64,000 nt of DNA from Oopsacas minuta. Lineage: Eukaryota > Porifera > Hexactinellida > Lyssacinosida > Leucopsacidae. Within the stretch, counting starts at the first letter, position 1. The number at the start of each line of letters is the position of its first letter. This document shows positions 45,541 to 57,480 of this stretch, piece after piece. Below the pieces are notes generated by a model. That model did no database searches, was not told the origin of the DNA, and saw nothing but the letters and a program-made list of their open reading frames with translations. A program made the translations under genes and the position numbers. The stretch covers positions 1,175,883-1,239,882 of the forward strand of contig JAKMXF010000066.1 of assembly GCA_024704765.1 (NCBI GenBank), written 5' to 3'.

Positions 45541-47042
45541 TTGTTATAATGCGGATTAATCCACAGACATCGTAATTATATATATGCTGTATGTATGTAG
45601 GGGTAGCTTGTCCTACGGAAATAACCAACGCCTCTTCAGAAATTCTTCAGGCACCCAGAATTTTTCCAGTTTCTCCAGAAATATACGAAATTATTGCATT
45701 CTGGCCAAGTTTGTCAATTTTCATGCCTCTGAATTCTATTATCTCTACACAATGGCCATTTGCATACTTATTACTTTATATAATTTGCAATACGAAGCAC
45801 CCTCAATTCAATAGAATTATTCTATAATTCGTATTCGACTGTAATGAACATAAACTCTAGACAGCAAGGCTCTTAAATCGCTGATGTATTATGGTAAGCA
45901 AATTAGCATCATTTGTTGAGAAGTACTATATGGTAATTGGTCAGGGAATATATGTAGGTCTAGAATTGTATAATTGCATCTAATGTAATCATGTGGAGAA
46001 ATGGCGACAGTATTTCTGTCCTTGATTTCATTTGCACATAAACAAAAGATGTAGAATCTATAGCATCATTCATTTACATTGAAAACTCAATGGTTTAACA
46101 TATGACTGATAATGTTATTCTTCGAATTCTAACGTTATGCATGCACTTACTGATTGAGGAATTATCGAATGATGATTTATTTGTACCTAATTACACAAAA
46201 CACGAGTGCAAAATGGAAGTTTTTAAACCAAAAAAATCACTTTTGTAACAATCATTGTGAAAATTTATGTTTCCAACGTCTTTTATGCACATTTTAATGT
46301 TACGATTAAAATTCTAATTTTATCTGAATAAAATCGGTGAACAAGGAATTTTAATTTCTATAAATCTACAATACTTACTGACTCTAATTATTAACAAATT
46401 ATAGCTGAGTAGCTAGAATTATGTGTATAAATCTGTGCTCATAAACTAAGATCTCCCAACCACATGGAATCTCGTTAATTATTGGAAAATGCCTTCTAAT
46501 AATTAATATATATTATATTATTAACATACAGACTATTTCTGTTAAATCACGTAACACACTCTTTTAGCATCCTCCTACATATCTAGACTAATAGGATCCT
46601 TGAGTCTAGTTATATACAAATCTCAAATATCAACCGCATCTGTTACCCTGTACTTCAGATAGATATAATTACATTTACAATATATTGTAGTTTATCATAT
46701 TAAATTAATTAGATCCCTAAAGTTGTGTAGACGTTGCTTTTTTTAGCTCGGGGGATTTGTATAAATGTGTAAGGCACAGATTTCCCTGCTCCCAAATGAT
46801 CACTAATGTGATACTTATTTCCTATTACATTGTCTATGCAGATCAACTGATAGGTCAAATCTGATACACTCCTAATTTCCTGTCTTTAAAGCTCACGGAA
46901 TCTTTGTTATATAACGCTATATGCTTTGGGATATGCTATATGTATGTAACACCATTCCTTTAAGAGAATATGCATTAACCAGCTGCTTCAATATTGCGAG
47001 AGTTCATTCATCGTAATCCTGATTTAAACTGTTCGAACCGGA

Positions 47043-47175
47043 TACAGTGGTGTTCGCCTAATAGCAAGTTATTTTAAGGACTTGATTCCATTTATATTGG
47101 AATACTGTCTCTAATATTAAGTTCGCATATTAGTAAGGGAAATTCGTGCAAAACCCAACTTGCTAGTAGCTCCAC
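47043..47175 (+). mobile_element. MITE related to the 44370 element
   Basis: 5' TACAGTGGTGTTCGCCTAAT with AGCAAGTT. The internal TTCGCATATTAGTAAGGGAA and ATTCGTGCAAAACCCAAC recur at 61680-61720 (TTCGCGTATTAGCAAGGAAA, TTCGTGCAAAAGACGACC). The right boundary is uncertain. Confidence 0.6.
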
Positions 47176-48586
47176 TAACCTCCCGAATACTGGTAATAAG
47201 TTTGATCAACCAAATATCGACTATTTGTCTATTGTTATTCAGTTGTAACCTTGATTATAATATTATTTCTCTAAAACTGGCTAGCTAAGGACGCCTTACC
47301 GTAATGTATAACTAATATAGGTGGTTGCTATTTCACATGTCAATTATGATGTGGAATCTGACAGCTATACAAGTATTTTAAATTCTCTAATTCATATGGG
47401 TTAAGTAATGTCAAATTTTTGATAATATACAAATAATAACCTGGCTAGCTATCTGTGGTGATACTAGACATAATTCTCTCGGCGTTTAGCCCTAATACCT
47501 GGCCTAGCTTATCGACAAAATATATTCAATACTATTCACTCTAAAATACTTCAGAGTCAGTTCGGTGTGATAGAACACGATCTAGACGACGGTCTATTGT
47601 TTACAAATTGCCGACAGTAGGTCTGCCAGAATTATAATGGTCTATACTCCAAAATGGCAAAACTTCTTGTAACGCTACACCACTGGCAATTGACTAGAAA
47701 AACTTAGAAAATTCTCTACAAATTTTCCGTCATCATTTCTTAACAGGATATTATAAACTTTTCTTTATGAGTCACTACTTGGGGCGTGTCTTGTAAACTT
47801 AGGTTCATTTACTGTTCGTAAACATATTATTTATAAGATCCGAACACCATGAAATAAGCTTATTTCAATAAAGTTCATTTTGTAATTAACAGCTAGATTT
47901 ACACAATCCGCCCATTTAGAGGATTAATAGAATTATCAAATTTCTTAATTATTGACCTCGACATCAGACTAGAATGGGGTGGGACTTATCATCTCTTATT
48001 CATAATATTATGATCGTTCAATTCTCTATTACATTTGAGCTATTGGAAGGTGAATGTATACTCATATTTCACGTTTTTATCATGGGCTTTAATATAATCG
48101 GAGGGCAGAGTCATGTTTCTTATCTTTCCAAAAATGACCAAATATGGTGATTATAATTCGATGAAATATATATTTTTGGAAGCTCCTCGCAGCATGAGGC
48201 CCCGGCCAATTGATCTCCCTGGCCCCCTCTTAAGGGGCCTCTTTTCATCCAATAACATTGAAAAGAATGAAAAGAATACATTATGTACAAAATTGTCGAA
48301 TAATAATTATCTAATACCACACACATGTTTTCTAAATATGTACTTGTGTTTACCAAAATTTCCCACAACATTTATCAATCTGGTTTCCTACATAAACTGT
48401 AATAATGTAGAATGGATGTTACAACCTATTTTGTATTATAACAGATAAAATTTTTTTCTTTAATTGACCACTTTAAAGTTAAAGAACAAACAATTTTTCT
48501 AAACCTCAAAGTTCAATTTAATTCATCGTATTACATAATAACGAGCAGTTGCGGAGGTTGCGAAAACCCTGTGTTCGCATGTAACT

Positions 48587-48600
48587 CGGCACTTCGTGCC
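48587..48600. other. Perfect short hairpin with TTC loop
   Basis: GGCAC-TTC-GTGCC is a perfect 5 bp stem at 48588-48600; with flanking bases (CTCGGCACTTCGTGCCTCG) it does not extend without mismatch. It is isolated in the desert and has no promoter or RNA context that I can recognise. Confidence 0.35.
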
Positions 48601-49849
48601 TCGATTATTGTATAAGACTATTATTTACACATGACTTGAAAATAGCGAAAAAAATGATTTTTGAATTTGTTCCATTCAACATATTAAAATGTTCTATTGT
48701 AATTAAAATTAGAATTCTGAAGCTTAATTATTTCTATGCAAACATTAACATAGGAATAATGAAAATGTATAGGAGTTTAGTCTGGAATATGTTTAAGACA
48801 TTTGATATGTAGATTTTGAGATTCTATTAATGCACCAAAATTGTATCTCATATGATATTTATGTAAATTAGTAGGGAGTGTCAGCAGTACGATAATTGAA
48901 TTATTACCTTACCTGTAATATGAATGCACTGCAATAGCTATGTATTTCAGGTTATATGACGTAAATATACTCCCACAAAGGAGGGATGTCTCTTACAAAA
49001 ATGGAGCTGAATTATTGCCTTTGAGATTTAAATTTCTACCATTTACTTAGCATTTGTTTAAAATACACCCACAATTCTTTTTTTTTGAATAAATTAACTT
49101 CTAATTCTAGGCTTAATTTATCACCAAAGAGGTAGGGTAATAATGCCAGTGTCTAGTACTAATGATATTGTACATAATTCCTGTCTGAGCACAGTTTAAA
49201 TGGGGAAAGAAGTGATTGGCTCAAGAGTAGATTAGTTTGAAATAATTAGTGTCGTGCCTATGGCTATTGAGGCATGTGCCCAAATATTTTCTAGCCCCTC
49301 ATCACTCTTACAGCGACCCCAGACCCGCGATTTAACCTTGCCCCCTTCCCAGCGTACGCGACTAGGAACATCTGACACACAGCCAGGCGAAATCTTGAAT
49401 ACTTCTGTGATAACTTGATTAATTTGGTAGAATTAATAATGTTTACATTTAGATCCTCTTCAGCATAAATTTGTCTGTCGTCTAGATAATAATTGGCTCT
49501 ATACATTTTGGTATAAGTAGTTTGATCTCACTTTTTTCTTCCTATCCAACCACACTGAATAATTATCCAAGGCATTGTCATTGTTTACTCCGTTGTATTT
49601 GCAGAAATTGCCGAACCACGTTATATCCTGATAGTACCGCTCATTGAATTTCGGGATATCTAATTAGCATAGTGTAATGAATTAACAATTATCTTCCATA
49701 AAAGTGAAAAATTTCATAGAATTTCTAGAAAGAAACTTTTAGATTTCTTTGCAATTATTCGAATATTATTTCACTGTATTTTATCTAAACCGTAAAACTA
49801 CTAAATCATTTTCCTTTTACTCTTCCCAATCCCTGAATATCACATGATT

Positions 49850-49985
49850 CCTCTCTTATTCCACAAAAAAATATCCAGAAATCTAGCAAAATAGAAATTT
49901 CCAATGATTTTCAAAATTTCGCCTGGAAAAGACGTGAAATCCAGTGATAATCCATTGCCCCGGGAGGGTTGGTAAGTACACGTGT
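49850..49985 (-). repeat. Dispersed repeat family E fragment
   Basis: On the plus strand it ends CCCCGGGAGGGTTGGTAAGT; reversed, ACTTACCAACCCTCCCGGGG, the family E start (compare CATACTTGCCAACTCTCCTA near 5550). The rest is diverged. Confidence 0.45.
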
Positions 49986-50489
49986 TACTTCGAATACTAG
50001 TTTGAATCTTCGAAATCCCCACCTGCTATTCGTAATAATGCGGGTACGTACTTATATCCAATTCTAATACTATACTTGCACTTCTCCTATCTGTATATTA
50101 TCGTACCATCAGTGATATCTTTAATGTTATCGCTATAGTACTAATGTAATAAGTAAATATTTTATACATACTCAAAAATACACGTTTTGAAGCCCAATTT
50201 TAAAATAATTAGTCAGTCGAGATAATCCAGCCCGATAGACTTCTGCTTCCCTAATGGTAGATTAATTGGAATTAGAATACGATAATTTATTCATTGCTTA
50301 TCTGGTATCATATGATATTATCTCCTAGATATAGAGACATCCTAATAACCATTTTGAACCCACCCTGCTTTAATTCATTTCTATATTACTAATTAGTTTT
50401 GGAATAAAATTGCATATTTTTGTGTATGTCAATTACAGAAAAATATTGTTGGATTTTCTAACGAGTAACCTCATGATTACGTCACCAAA

Positions 50490-50562
50490 TAGGTTGCTAG
50501 AATATTTCTATATAGCAACCTAGGTTGCTTGGGAAGTTTGCATATAGCAATCTAGGTTTTAG
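50490..50562. repeat. Cluster of GTTGCT/AGCAAC palindromic repeats
   Basis: AATAGGTTGCTAGAATATTT, CTATATAGCAACCTAGGTTG, CTTGGGAAGTTTGCATATAG, CAATCTAGGTTTTAGG. The words AGGTTGCT and AGCAACCT alternate, so the stretch can fold as a hairpin and also holds a direct repeat (TTTCTATATAGCAACCTAGG / TTTGCATATAGCAATCTAGG). Confidence 0.55.
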
Positions 50563-50852
50563 GTAGAAACATCATTATTTGTTTATACAGATGTTTACTT
50601 TCTTTTACGCAAAGGGCAACATTTTCTACTTAGCAATTTGCTAATTTCACCGATGTACTGTGAATTTGCTTATACAATAAATTCGGTAAATTATTTTATA
50701 CTTCAACGAACTTTTTTCAATAAATTGTGTTGTAATTATCAATCTAAATATAATACAAATGAAAATATGGATTACTTTACAGGGTATAATAAATGAGATT
50801 ATTATAGCTAAAAATTGAAGTCGTTGTGTGTGTCTGTGTGTTTGTTTCCAGA

Positions 50853-52541
50853 TTAGTAAGCGTGTATTACTGCCTGTATTTCTCGTGATACAACGCGAAT
50901 GTCTTCTTTTCGTATTTTTTTCGTGTTTGCTAACGCTGTACTTTCTTTTATTTCCCCTATCACAGTTATACAGTCGTTTTCGAATACCCCAGTTTTACAT
51001 AATGTGGATTCATCGCAGATATAATGGCAAAGTGAGCATAGGTTATTTGATTTTTTGGGCATTTTCGCTCCTGGTATATCGCCTTTAACTTGTTGTTTTG
51101 ATTCGAATTGATTACCTGTTTGTTCATTAATTAGTCTTATCGAGCATTGACCTTTGAACGGCCATTTTAATCGGTTATCGTTTTCACCTTTAAGCATACA
51201 GAGGTAGAACGACGCGTTTCCATTTCCGAAATGTCCACGGATACAAGCTTTATATCCTTTTTCGTTTGTGTAAAAAGCTGGTGAATACTGCATGCACGTT
51301 CGCTCACGTTTTAAAAGTTGTGACATTCCATCTATTTTCCACTCTATTAGCCCGTTTACATTGAATTCATGTTTTATTGATTCTGACGTAAGTGAATCCT
51401 TCTTTTTACTCCAACTAGATTTGTTATTTTTCTTTAAAAACGAAAATGCCGATGATTTGAAGAACTTTCTTTTTCTCAGTTTTGCCTCTGGGATTGTCGG
51501 TGAAGATTTCCCTTCTTGTGAACTGAAAAATCCTGAATCTTCCGAATGGATTTCTGGTAGTTTCTCACTTTTTGTGTGACTTAACTTCATTTCTGCTCGT
51601 GTTAATGTTCTTGGCATAGGTCCTATACTAGAACACTCACTGCTACTGTCCGTACAATACTGTCCTTCTGAAGAATCGCAGTAAGTGAAAACAACCGCAG
51701 GCTTTTCATAGCTATTCGACAAGCATTGGACCTTTTTAACCGTATCAGTTGTAACATGACTTTTCGCGTTATTTCGTGAAATCGATCCGCGTTTTCTCGA
51801 GTTGGTTTCGTTAATATTATTCGTCTGGACGTCACTAGAAACCTGCGGGGGCTCATCACTTATCACTACCTTTTTCCGCGGATAATACTTCATAGTGTAG
51901 TTGCTGTAATTCATGCGAGAACTCTCACTAACCTTGAGACTACCACCTCTTTCAACTTTCACGCGCCAGAATGTTTCCCCTCCATATTTCTTACACGAGT
52001 TAGCTTCATGATTGTACATATCACGTGCTAGCATTGTTTTTGAACAAAAGGCACATTTCAATGAACGAAATTGACATTCGAAAAGTTCGTGACGTTGCAT
52101 TTCTTTGACATTTAAAGTGACTCCGCAATTGAGTTTACATTTCATTAACGTATGTCTGCAGTCTGTGTAATGTTTGTATATATCTCTAAGCTCGCCTTTC
52201 CAATTGCAGCCTTTTGTGAAGTTAACGCACCTGACTGGTTGAGCTTGTATATTTTGATGTAAATTATTGAGTACGTAGCATTCTTCATTGTTATAAATGT
52301 CATCATCTATCGGGCATGTTTTCTTTTTATTTACACAGTTTCGACAGAACCAATGCGTGCAAGGTAGAATCGTTGGATAGTGGAAAATTCCATTGCAACT
52401 TTGACAAACTAACGGTTCTAGCGTTGACCTGTCTTTGATGAAGAATGTAAGTTTATACCCACATGGCTCAGCGTTCGAATCTTTTATGCGTAATATTTCA
52501 TCACACATACGAATAGCTTGTGTATTGATTTCTGTATTCAT
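50853..52541 (-). CDS. TRAF-family RING/zinc-finger/MATH protein, TRAF6-like (562 aa)
   Basis: Single exon, 562 residues. RING finger at about 45-80 (CQSCNGIFHYPTILPCTHWF, CRNCVNKKKTCPIDDD): the last ligand is Asp in CPID, as in TRAF6 (CPVD). Two TRAF-type zinc fingers follow at about 103-185 (CVNFTKGCNWKGELRDIYKH, then CQFRSLKCAFCSKTMLARDM). A long Ser/Lys-rich disordered linker covers about 195-390. A TRAF-C/MATH domain starts near 395 (LIEWKIDGMSQLL, SPAFYTNEKGYKACIRGHFG, LKGENDNRLKWPFKGQCSIR). The C-terminal part of MATH is diverged and has a Cys cluster (CSLCHYICDESTLC). No long coiled coil precedes MATH, unlike vertebrate TRAFs. It is a probable ubiquitin ligase and receptor adaptor in TNFR/TLR-type signalling. 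The downstream 40 kb side is the desert. Confidence 0.9.
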   Translation of the reverse strand: MNTEINTQAIRMCDEILRIKDSNAEPCGYKLTFFIKDRSTLEPLVCQSCNGIFHYPTILPCTHWFCRNCVNKKKTCPIDDDIYNNEECYVLNNLHQNIQAQPVRCVNFTKGCNWKGELRDIYKHYTDCRHTLMKCKLNCGVTLNVKEMQRHELFECQFRSLKCAFCSKTMLARDMYNHEANSCKKYGGETFWRVKVERGGSLKVSESSRMNYSNYTMKYYPRKKVVISDEPPQVSSDVQTNNINETNSRKRGSISRNNAKSHVTTDTVKKVQCLSNSYEKPAVVFTYCDSSEGQYCTDSSSECSSIGPMPRTLTRAEMKLSHTKSEKLPEIHSEDSGFFSSQEGKSSPTIPEAKLRKRKFFKSSAFSFLKKNNKSSWSKKKDSLTSESIKHEFNVNGLIEWKIDGMSQLLKRERTCMQYSPAFYTNEKGYKACIRGHFGNGNASFYLCMLKGENDNRLKWPFKGQCSIRLINEQTGNQFESKQQVKGDIPGAKMPKKSNNLCSLCHYICDESTLCKTGVFENDCITVIGEIKESTALANTKKIRKEDIRVVSREIQAVIHAY

Positions 52542-53999
52542 TTTTCTTGTAACAATTTTTTATTGATTATATTACTTTCTAGTAATGCTTATATACTACA
52601 AAGATTGTTACAATTGTAATGCTATTCACATTGGATTATAATGTTAGTATCCATGAATTATCTGGCAGTAATGATTGCATGATAATCCAGCTGGAATAGT
52701 GTTCAGCTGTTCGAAGAATTTTGAAGAATAATTTGCTAAAATGATAAGATGATTTATGATGACCTTAAAACGAGAAAGTTTGTGATAATAAGTTGCATAA
52801 TATAACTCAAGGAATAATATGGATAATTTCAAGTAACCTTTATTGATTAGTTATTGAATATCTTGAATTTAAATATTCATAAATTTGATCAGTACTCGCA
52901 ATAATCGACAAAGCAAACTTTTTAATAAATGCAAAGATGAGCCATTTTGTTGTTGCTATCAATATTCAATTTCCCCCTCTGAGTATCCGATATGTTTTTG
53001 TGCTTTAAAGAGTCGTAGTTTTTCTCAATGAATTGCTAGTATGTGTCATGGCTTAGAGGCAAGTGATGTCCATATGCTTTAGTGTCATCCAATTTTTGTG
53101 CCTGCCAGATGCGTAGAACACAAACTAGGATATTAACTTGGCAGATAGAACGGCTACAACTAAACAGATCATAAATTTAATTTTTAATAATACAATGCCC
53201 TGCTGACTTAACGTTTCTGAGGAATAGAATTTATTTACACAAGCCTCAAGCTAGTTTGCGAATATTTTATGAAGCACACCTGCTGGATATATCCGTATAT
53301 ACACATATAAATATTATTCTTATTGAAAATTATTTGATCTTTAATAATCATGTTTTCTCTTATGTTAACATGCGAATTCTTATTTGATGTGGTACATTAA
53401 ATATTTCAACAACTTGGTTAATATTTCTTATAAATTATTCTTGAAAAGAATCTCAAGTTGTTACAGCCTTGTCGTATGAGAACTTAATTAACCACCACAT
53501 AAAAGTCGCCACACATTAAATTGGGTAATCATATTCGCACCATGGATCTTGAAACTAGAGTAAAATTTGTGAAATGACCTGTTATGACATATACAGCAGA
53601 TGTCGGATATAAGAACACCGGTTGTAAGACCATGCTGGTTATAAGAACCATAACTCGATTTACCGAATCTTTTGTATCTTACTCCATTGGATTTACCGGA
53701 TATAAGAACATTCCATGTCGGTTATAAGAACTTGTCGGTTATAAGAACATTATGCCCAGTTCCCGACGATGTTCTTATAACCGTACTTTAGCCCATAGCT
53801 TCTATGCTTGGGAAATACCTCAATTATTAGGCAAGTCTAGAACCATGGATATAGACAACAATTTCTTAACTGCGAGTAGCAATTACAATGGATGACTTTA
53901 ACCTGCCATTTGATTAACATAGAAATTGGGACATCATTCCCCGAAACGTATTATTCATATGCTAAATCGTATAACAATTATAAACAATTAGAAATTGTT
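52542..53999. other. Spacer between TRAF-like gene and PSMD13, with a repeat block
   Basis: Noncoding divergent region of about 1.4 kb. Its right half has the GGTTATAAGAAC repeat block (53607-53790). No other feature is recognised. Confidence 0.5.
53607..53790. mobile_element. MITE-like block of GGTTATAAGAAC units
   Basis: GTCGGATATAAGAACACCGG, GTTGTAAGACCATG, CTGGTTATAAGAACC, CCGGATATAAGAACATTCC, GTCGGTTATAAGAACTTGTC, GGTTATAAGAACATT, then the inverse GATGTTCTTATAACC. About six direct units and one inverted copy within 185 bp, related to the termini of the 14061 element. This suggests nested or internally duplicated copies of the same family. Confidence 0.7.
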
Positions 54000-56604
54000 A
54001 TGAGTTCAAAGGAAACTATCTTGGAGTATCTCCAAAACCAAAAGAATCAAGCATCTAGCCCTGAAGTAGCAGAGATATGGAGTAACCTCCTTCATCTGTA
54101 TACACATAAATTATGGCATCAGCTGACTGTATTATTACAAGACTTTATTCCTAAGATGTCTTCTGGCCGTGTAGAGCTATACAAGAAGTTTATTACTGAT
54201 TTTGAACACAGTCTTAGTGCACTGTCTCTAGTGCAGATGATATTGCATGTAAGTTTGGAAAGGATCGGATTAGTAATTATGTTCGAATTACAGTCAACTC
54301 CAGTTATTTCTATTTCAATGGACCGTGATAATTACTTCGACAAAACTGACGAATTTTCTGTAACTTTGACGGTTTTGTGACCATATTTGTACAATTTCAG
54401 ACTTCGATATATGCGTGTTCTATATAGCGGAAGTTGACCTTATTTCGCGAAAATATTCCGCGATTCCGCTAATACTTCATACCACACACATACCTCACTT
54501 ATTTTTATGGTCATTTCCTTGATTTTACGCTACTAAAGATTCTTCATAAGATATAACGACCCACGCGTGTCATATTATCTGTAATATGCGAAACCTGACA
54601 ATTATAAATTACTGCTGATATATATTGAATTGGTTAGAGAGTTTAATTTCTATTTAAATCCATTCTGTTCAGATTTTATTTGTCAATCAGTATTTGATTA
54701 TTTATGGTTAGAATTTGATATTCGCTACGGCAATTTCTAGATACCAGTAAAACGATTTTAAATAGAAAATGAACTCTTTCAACCAATGGTTTAGTAATAA
54801 ATTTACAATTATCCTCAAATACATTACAAAATGATTTAATACATTGCTCCAGGTACTGGACGAGCTTACAGACCCGTTAGAAGCATTATCCTTACTGAAA
54901 TCAGTTCTCGATAAAGTTAAGCTTCATCCTGAAGCTAAAGGTCTCTGTTTATCAGCTATAGCAGTGTGTTATCTCACGAATAATGAGGTAGCGGAGTGTA
55001 AAGAGAGATTACAGGAAGCTGAAATACTATTGGAGAATTCTGATATGGAGGTATAATGATCGAAAATATCGAAAGATCTGAGAAAATATCGGGAAATATC
55101 GAAAAAATATCAAATCTCGAAATTTAAAAGTAATGACCGACTTTTCACCATAATTCGATATTTCTTAAGTATTTTCTCTATATTTCTATATTTTCCTATT
55201 TTCAGAAATATCGAGCTGATATTTATCGTATCTGGTAATTCCTTATATTTCATATCGTATCAGAGATTTACCTGATATCGATATTAGCCAAATCTTGAAA
55301 CAGCTGTTTAATTTTTAATCAGATCATACTTCAAAAATCCAAATTATTCTCATAATATCGTTAAACCAAATATGTATATAATAGACAACCTAGAATTTGA
55401 TTTATAAGTTGAGTAATTAATTGAAAATTGGCAAAGAATTGTGAATTAATCAAGTATAAGCAGTTTATAGAGCCAATAAATCTTATCTTATAACTGCTGT
55501 AATACCAAATGAGAAGCAATTTCTATGCCTCAATTATTCCATATTATCCGTTTTGGAATTTATTGAATTATATTCTTATTTATGGATTTTCCCAAAGTCT
55601 GTATTTCTCACATGATTTTTGAGAAATGTTTATTATATTATTTGAGTGCATCTCTGCCATATAAACTTGTATTAATCCCAATATTTGGCAACGCGACAAC
55701 TTAAGCGGGTTAAATGACAGACACATTTTTTGAACAAATATGTCTCAACTCTCAATTATGCGGAGTCTACTGTACAAGTAGTTACGTATTCGAAAATTTC
55801 TACTTTTCGCTAATTTGATTCGATGTACATGAGTGTCCAAATTACCATATATTTACAGTATCTACCATATAGGTTGGTACAGTACATGCTTATTACTACA
55901 AAACTAGTAGTGAGTATTACCGTTACACAGGACAACATGCTCTATACTATAAGGCAGCTCTACGTTACCTTGGATGCCAAACTAGCATCAAACATTTCGA
56001 TAAAGACTCTCCCCCAGAGTTTATAACTACGAGTATTGAGGCTGATCGTGAACATGCATTTTCTCTAGCAATTGCCGCAATTATTGCCGAAGGGGTGTAT
56101 AATTTCGGTGAAATTCTACTTCACCCGATTCTACAAACTTTAAAGGGAGATCCTGACAGGGTCTGGGTTATTGATTTACTACGCGCTTTTAACAGGGGTG
56201 ATATAAAGCGCTTTGAAGAATCAAGGCAATCTTGGAGCGACCAAACCGATTTGAAATCAAACGAAATTATCCTTCAACGAAAACTACGACTTTTATCGCT
56301 TATGGAATTGACTTTTCAGCGTCAAGCAACCCAAAGGACCCTCCCCTTCTCTCTAATATCTGAAATAGCTCATGTTCCAGTTGATGAAGTAGAACAACTT
56401 GTAATGAGAGCATTTAGCCTCGGATTAGTAAAAGGTGATATTGATGAGGTTGATAAAGTAGTTCACTTGAGGTGGGTACAACCACGTGTGTTAGACCTTG
56501 GCCAAGTTAAGAGTATGTCACATAATATAAAGATATGGGGCCAGAAAATAGTTACAGCACTTGATCTATTAGATAATCAGGTTACCCAAGATTTACTAGT
56601 ATAA
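54000..56604 (+). CDS. PSMD13: 26S proteasome regulatory subunit Rpn9/PSMD13 (392 aa, 3 exons)
   Basis: Exons 54000-54248, 54853-55050 and 55873-56604, all phase 0 at GT-AG sites, give 392 residues (human 376). The start ATG at 54000 is chosen because the in-frame ATG 36 codons upstream is followed by unconserved sequence. The N-terminal helical repeats show LYTHKLWHQLTVLLQDF and DFEHSLSALSLVQMILH; exon 2 has LDELTDPLEALSLLKSVLDK; exon 3 begins VGTVHAYYYKTSSEYYRYTG and has ALRYLGC. The PCI domain is at about 270-370 (FQRQATQRTLPFSLISEIAH, VDEVEQLVMRAFSLGLVKGD, VHLRWVQPRVLDLGQVKSM). Rpn9 is a non-ATPase lid subunit of the 19S particle that contacts Rpn5 and the deubiquitinase Rpn11. Intron 1 contains a MITE; intron 2 (822 bp) is AT-rich. 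Confidence 0.95.
54289..54441 (+). mobile_element. MITE family A copy in PSMD13 intron 1
   Basis: 5' TACAGTCAACTCCAGTTATT, internal CTTTGACGGTTTTGTGACCA and TTTGTACAATTTCAGACTTC, 3' TATATAGCGGAAGTTGACC. The ends are inverted copies with some mismatches. Confidence 0.75.
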
Positions 56605-57102
56605 TTGCATAATTGGTTGTTAGTGAGATTGGGTTAGGTTCATGTTTACGTGAAATTTGTAATTGATACGTGTTTTGTTATTAATTGATTAGTTGTTGAT
56701 TACATTAATTAATGATTTGACTATTAATATGACACGTGATTTGTATGCATTAGAATTAGAAACGATAGCAACTTGGGTATATAATTAGTTGATAAGCTGG
56801 AATTATGAGTTTTGAAATTATTGCAATATGACGAATGATACGATTTTTTATCAGAACTTTTCGAACTTGACAGGATAATCGGTGAGGCAACAAAAGGAGC
56901 TAGAATTTTTCAGAATAGTTTATTTCTGATCAATTTCTGCGATTTTGCTTGCTCGCTACGCTTGCTTTGAGCCATTATAACGATTTAGATAAAAATCGCA
57001 GGAATCATGCATGCGTGAATAATTATGATTGATAACAATAGAAGATGTAAAGTTATGCATGTGATGACTATTTATACCATAATTTCGCTTTCTAAAGTTG
57101 AA

Positions 57103-57170
57103 ATACATCTATAATACATCTATAATACATCTATAATACATCTATAATGCATCTCTAATACATCTATGTA
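57103..57170 (+). repeat. 13-bp tandem repeat, about five copies
   Basis: Unit ATACATCTATA plus AT (ATACATCTATAAT) repeated: five near-identical units with late variants GCATCTCTAAT. This is a minisatellite in the intergenic region, not a CRISPR array (no spacers). Confidence 0.85.
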
Positions 57171-57480
57171 TTTAATATTTTGCAAAAAACCATTAATACA
57201 CTTTTTTGATAAATTTTAGAGAATCCTACTTTGGCCAATAAATACTAGAAATATTATTCCTAAGAAATGAGAGTACAAAGTAAGATTTTTATTGAGAAGA
57301 CAGTTAAAATACCTTGAATATGATACAGTAAACTCGCTCATCATTGAAATAGTACAAAAGTTTAGTTTTTAGTCAGGAATTACGTTTAATTGAGACATTG
57401 CATTGAATCCTCGTGTAATCGACTGTATTAATCTTCTATAATGCGAAATAATGAGAAATAACCCCGAAACAATATATCCA

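Larger units (their letters stand above)
39192..50852. other. 11.7 kb gene desert with scattered MITEs
   Basis: No open frame longer than about 139 codons and none with recognisable similarity or convincing signal; stops are dense in all frames. Elements identified: a Tigger-like MITE (39587-39738), a family A copy (42666-42800) and its lone terminus (43466-43485), family D pieces (42178-42225 and 44235-44360), MITEs at 44370-44483, 45405-45540 and 47043-47175, a family E fragment (49850-49985) and a palindromic cluster (50490-50562). The rest is unexplained AT-rich DNA. In a genome with a gene about every 3 kb this is a striking gap. It could be regulatory, contain noncoding RNA, or be repeat-derived. 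Confidence 0.6.

Noticed and set aside
48113..48448. 111-codon frame in the desert
   Set aside because: Composition and lack of any motif suggest chance; a G/C-rich patch inside (48200-48240) may be part of a repeat.
57103..57170. CRISPR-like array
   Set aside because: Units are contiguous 13-mers without spacers, in a eukaryotic intergenic region: a minisatellite.
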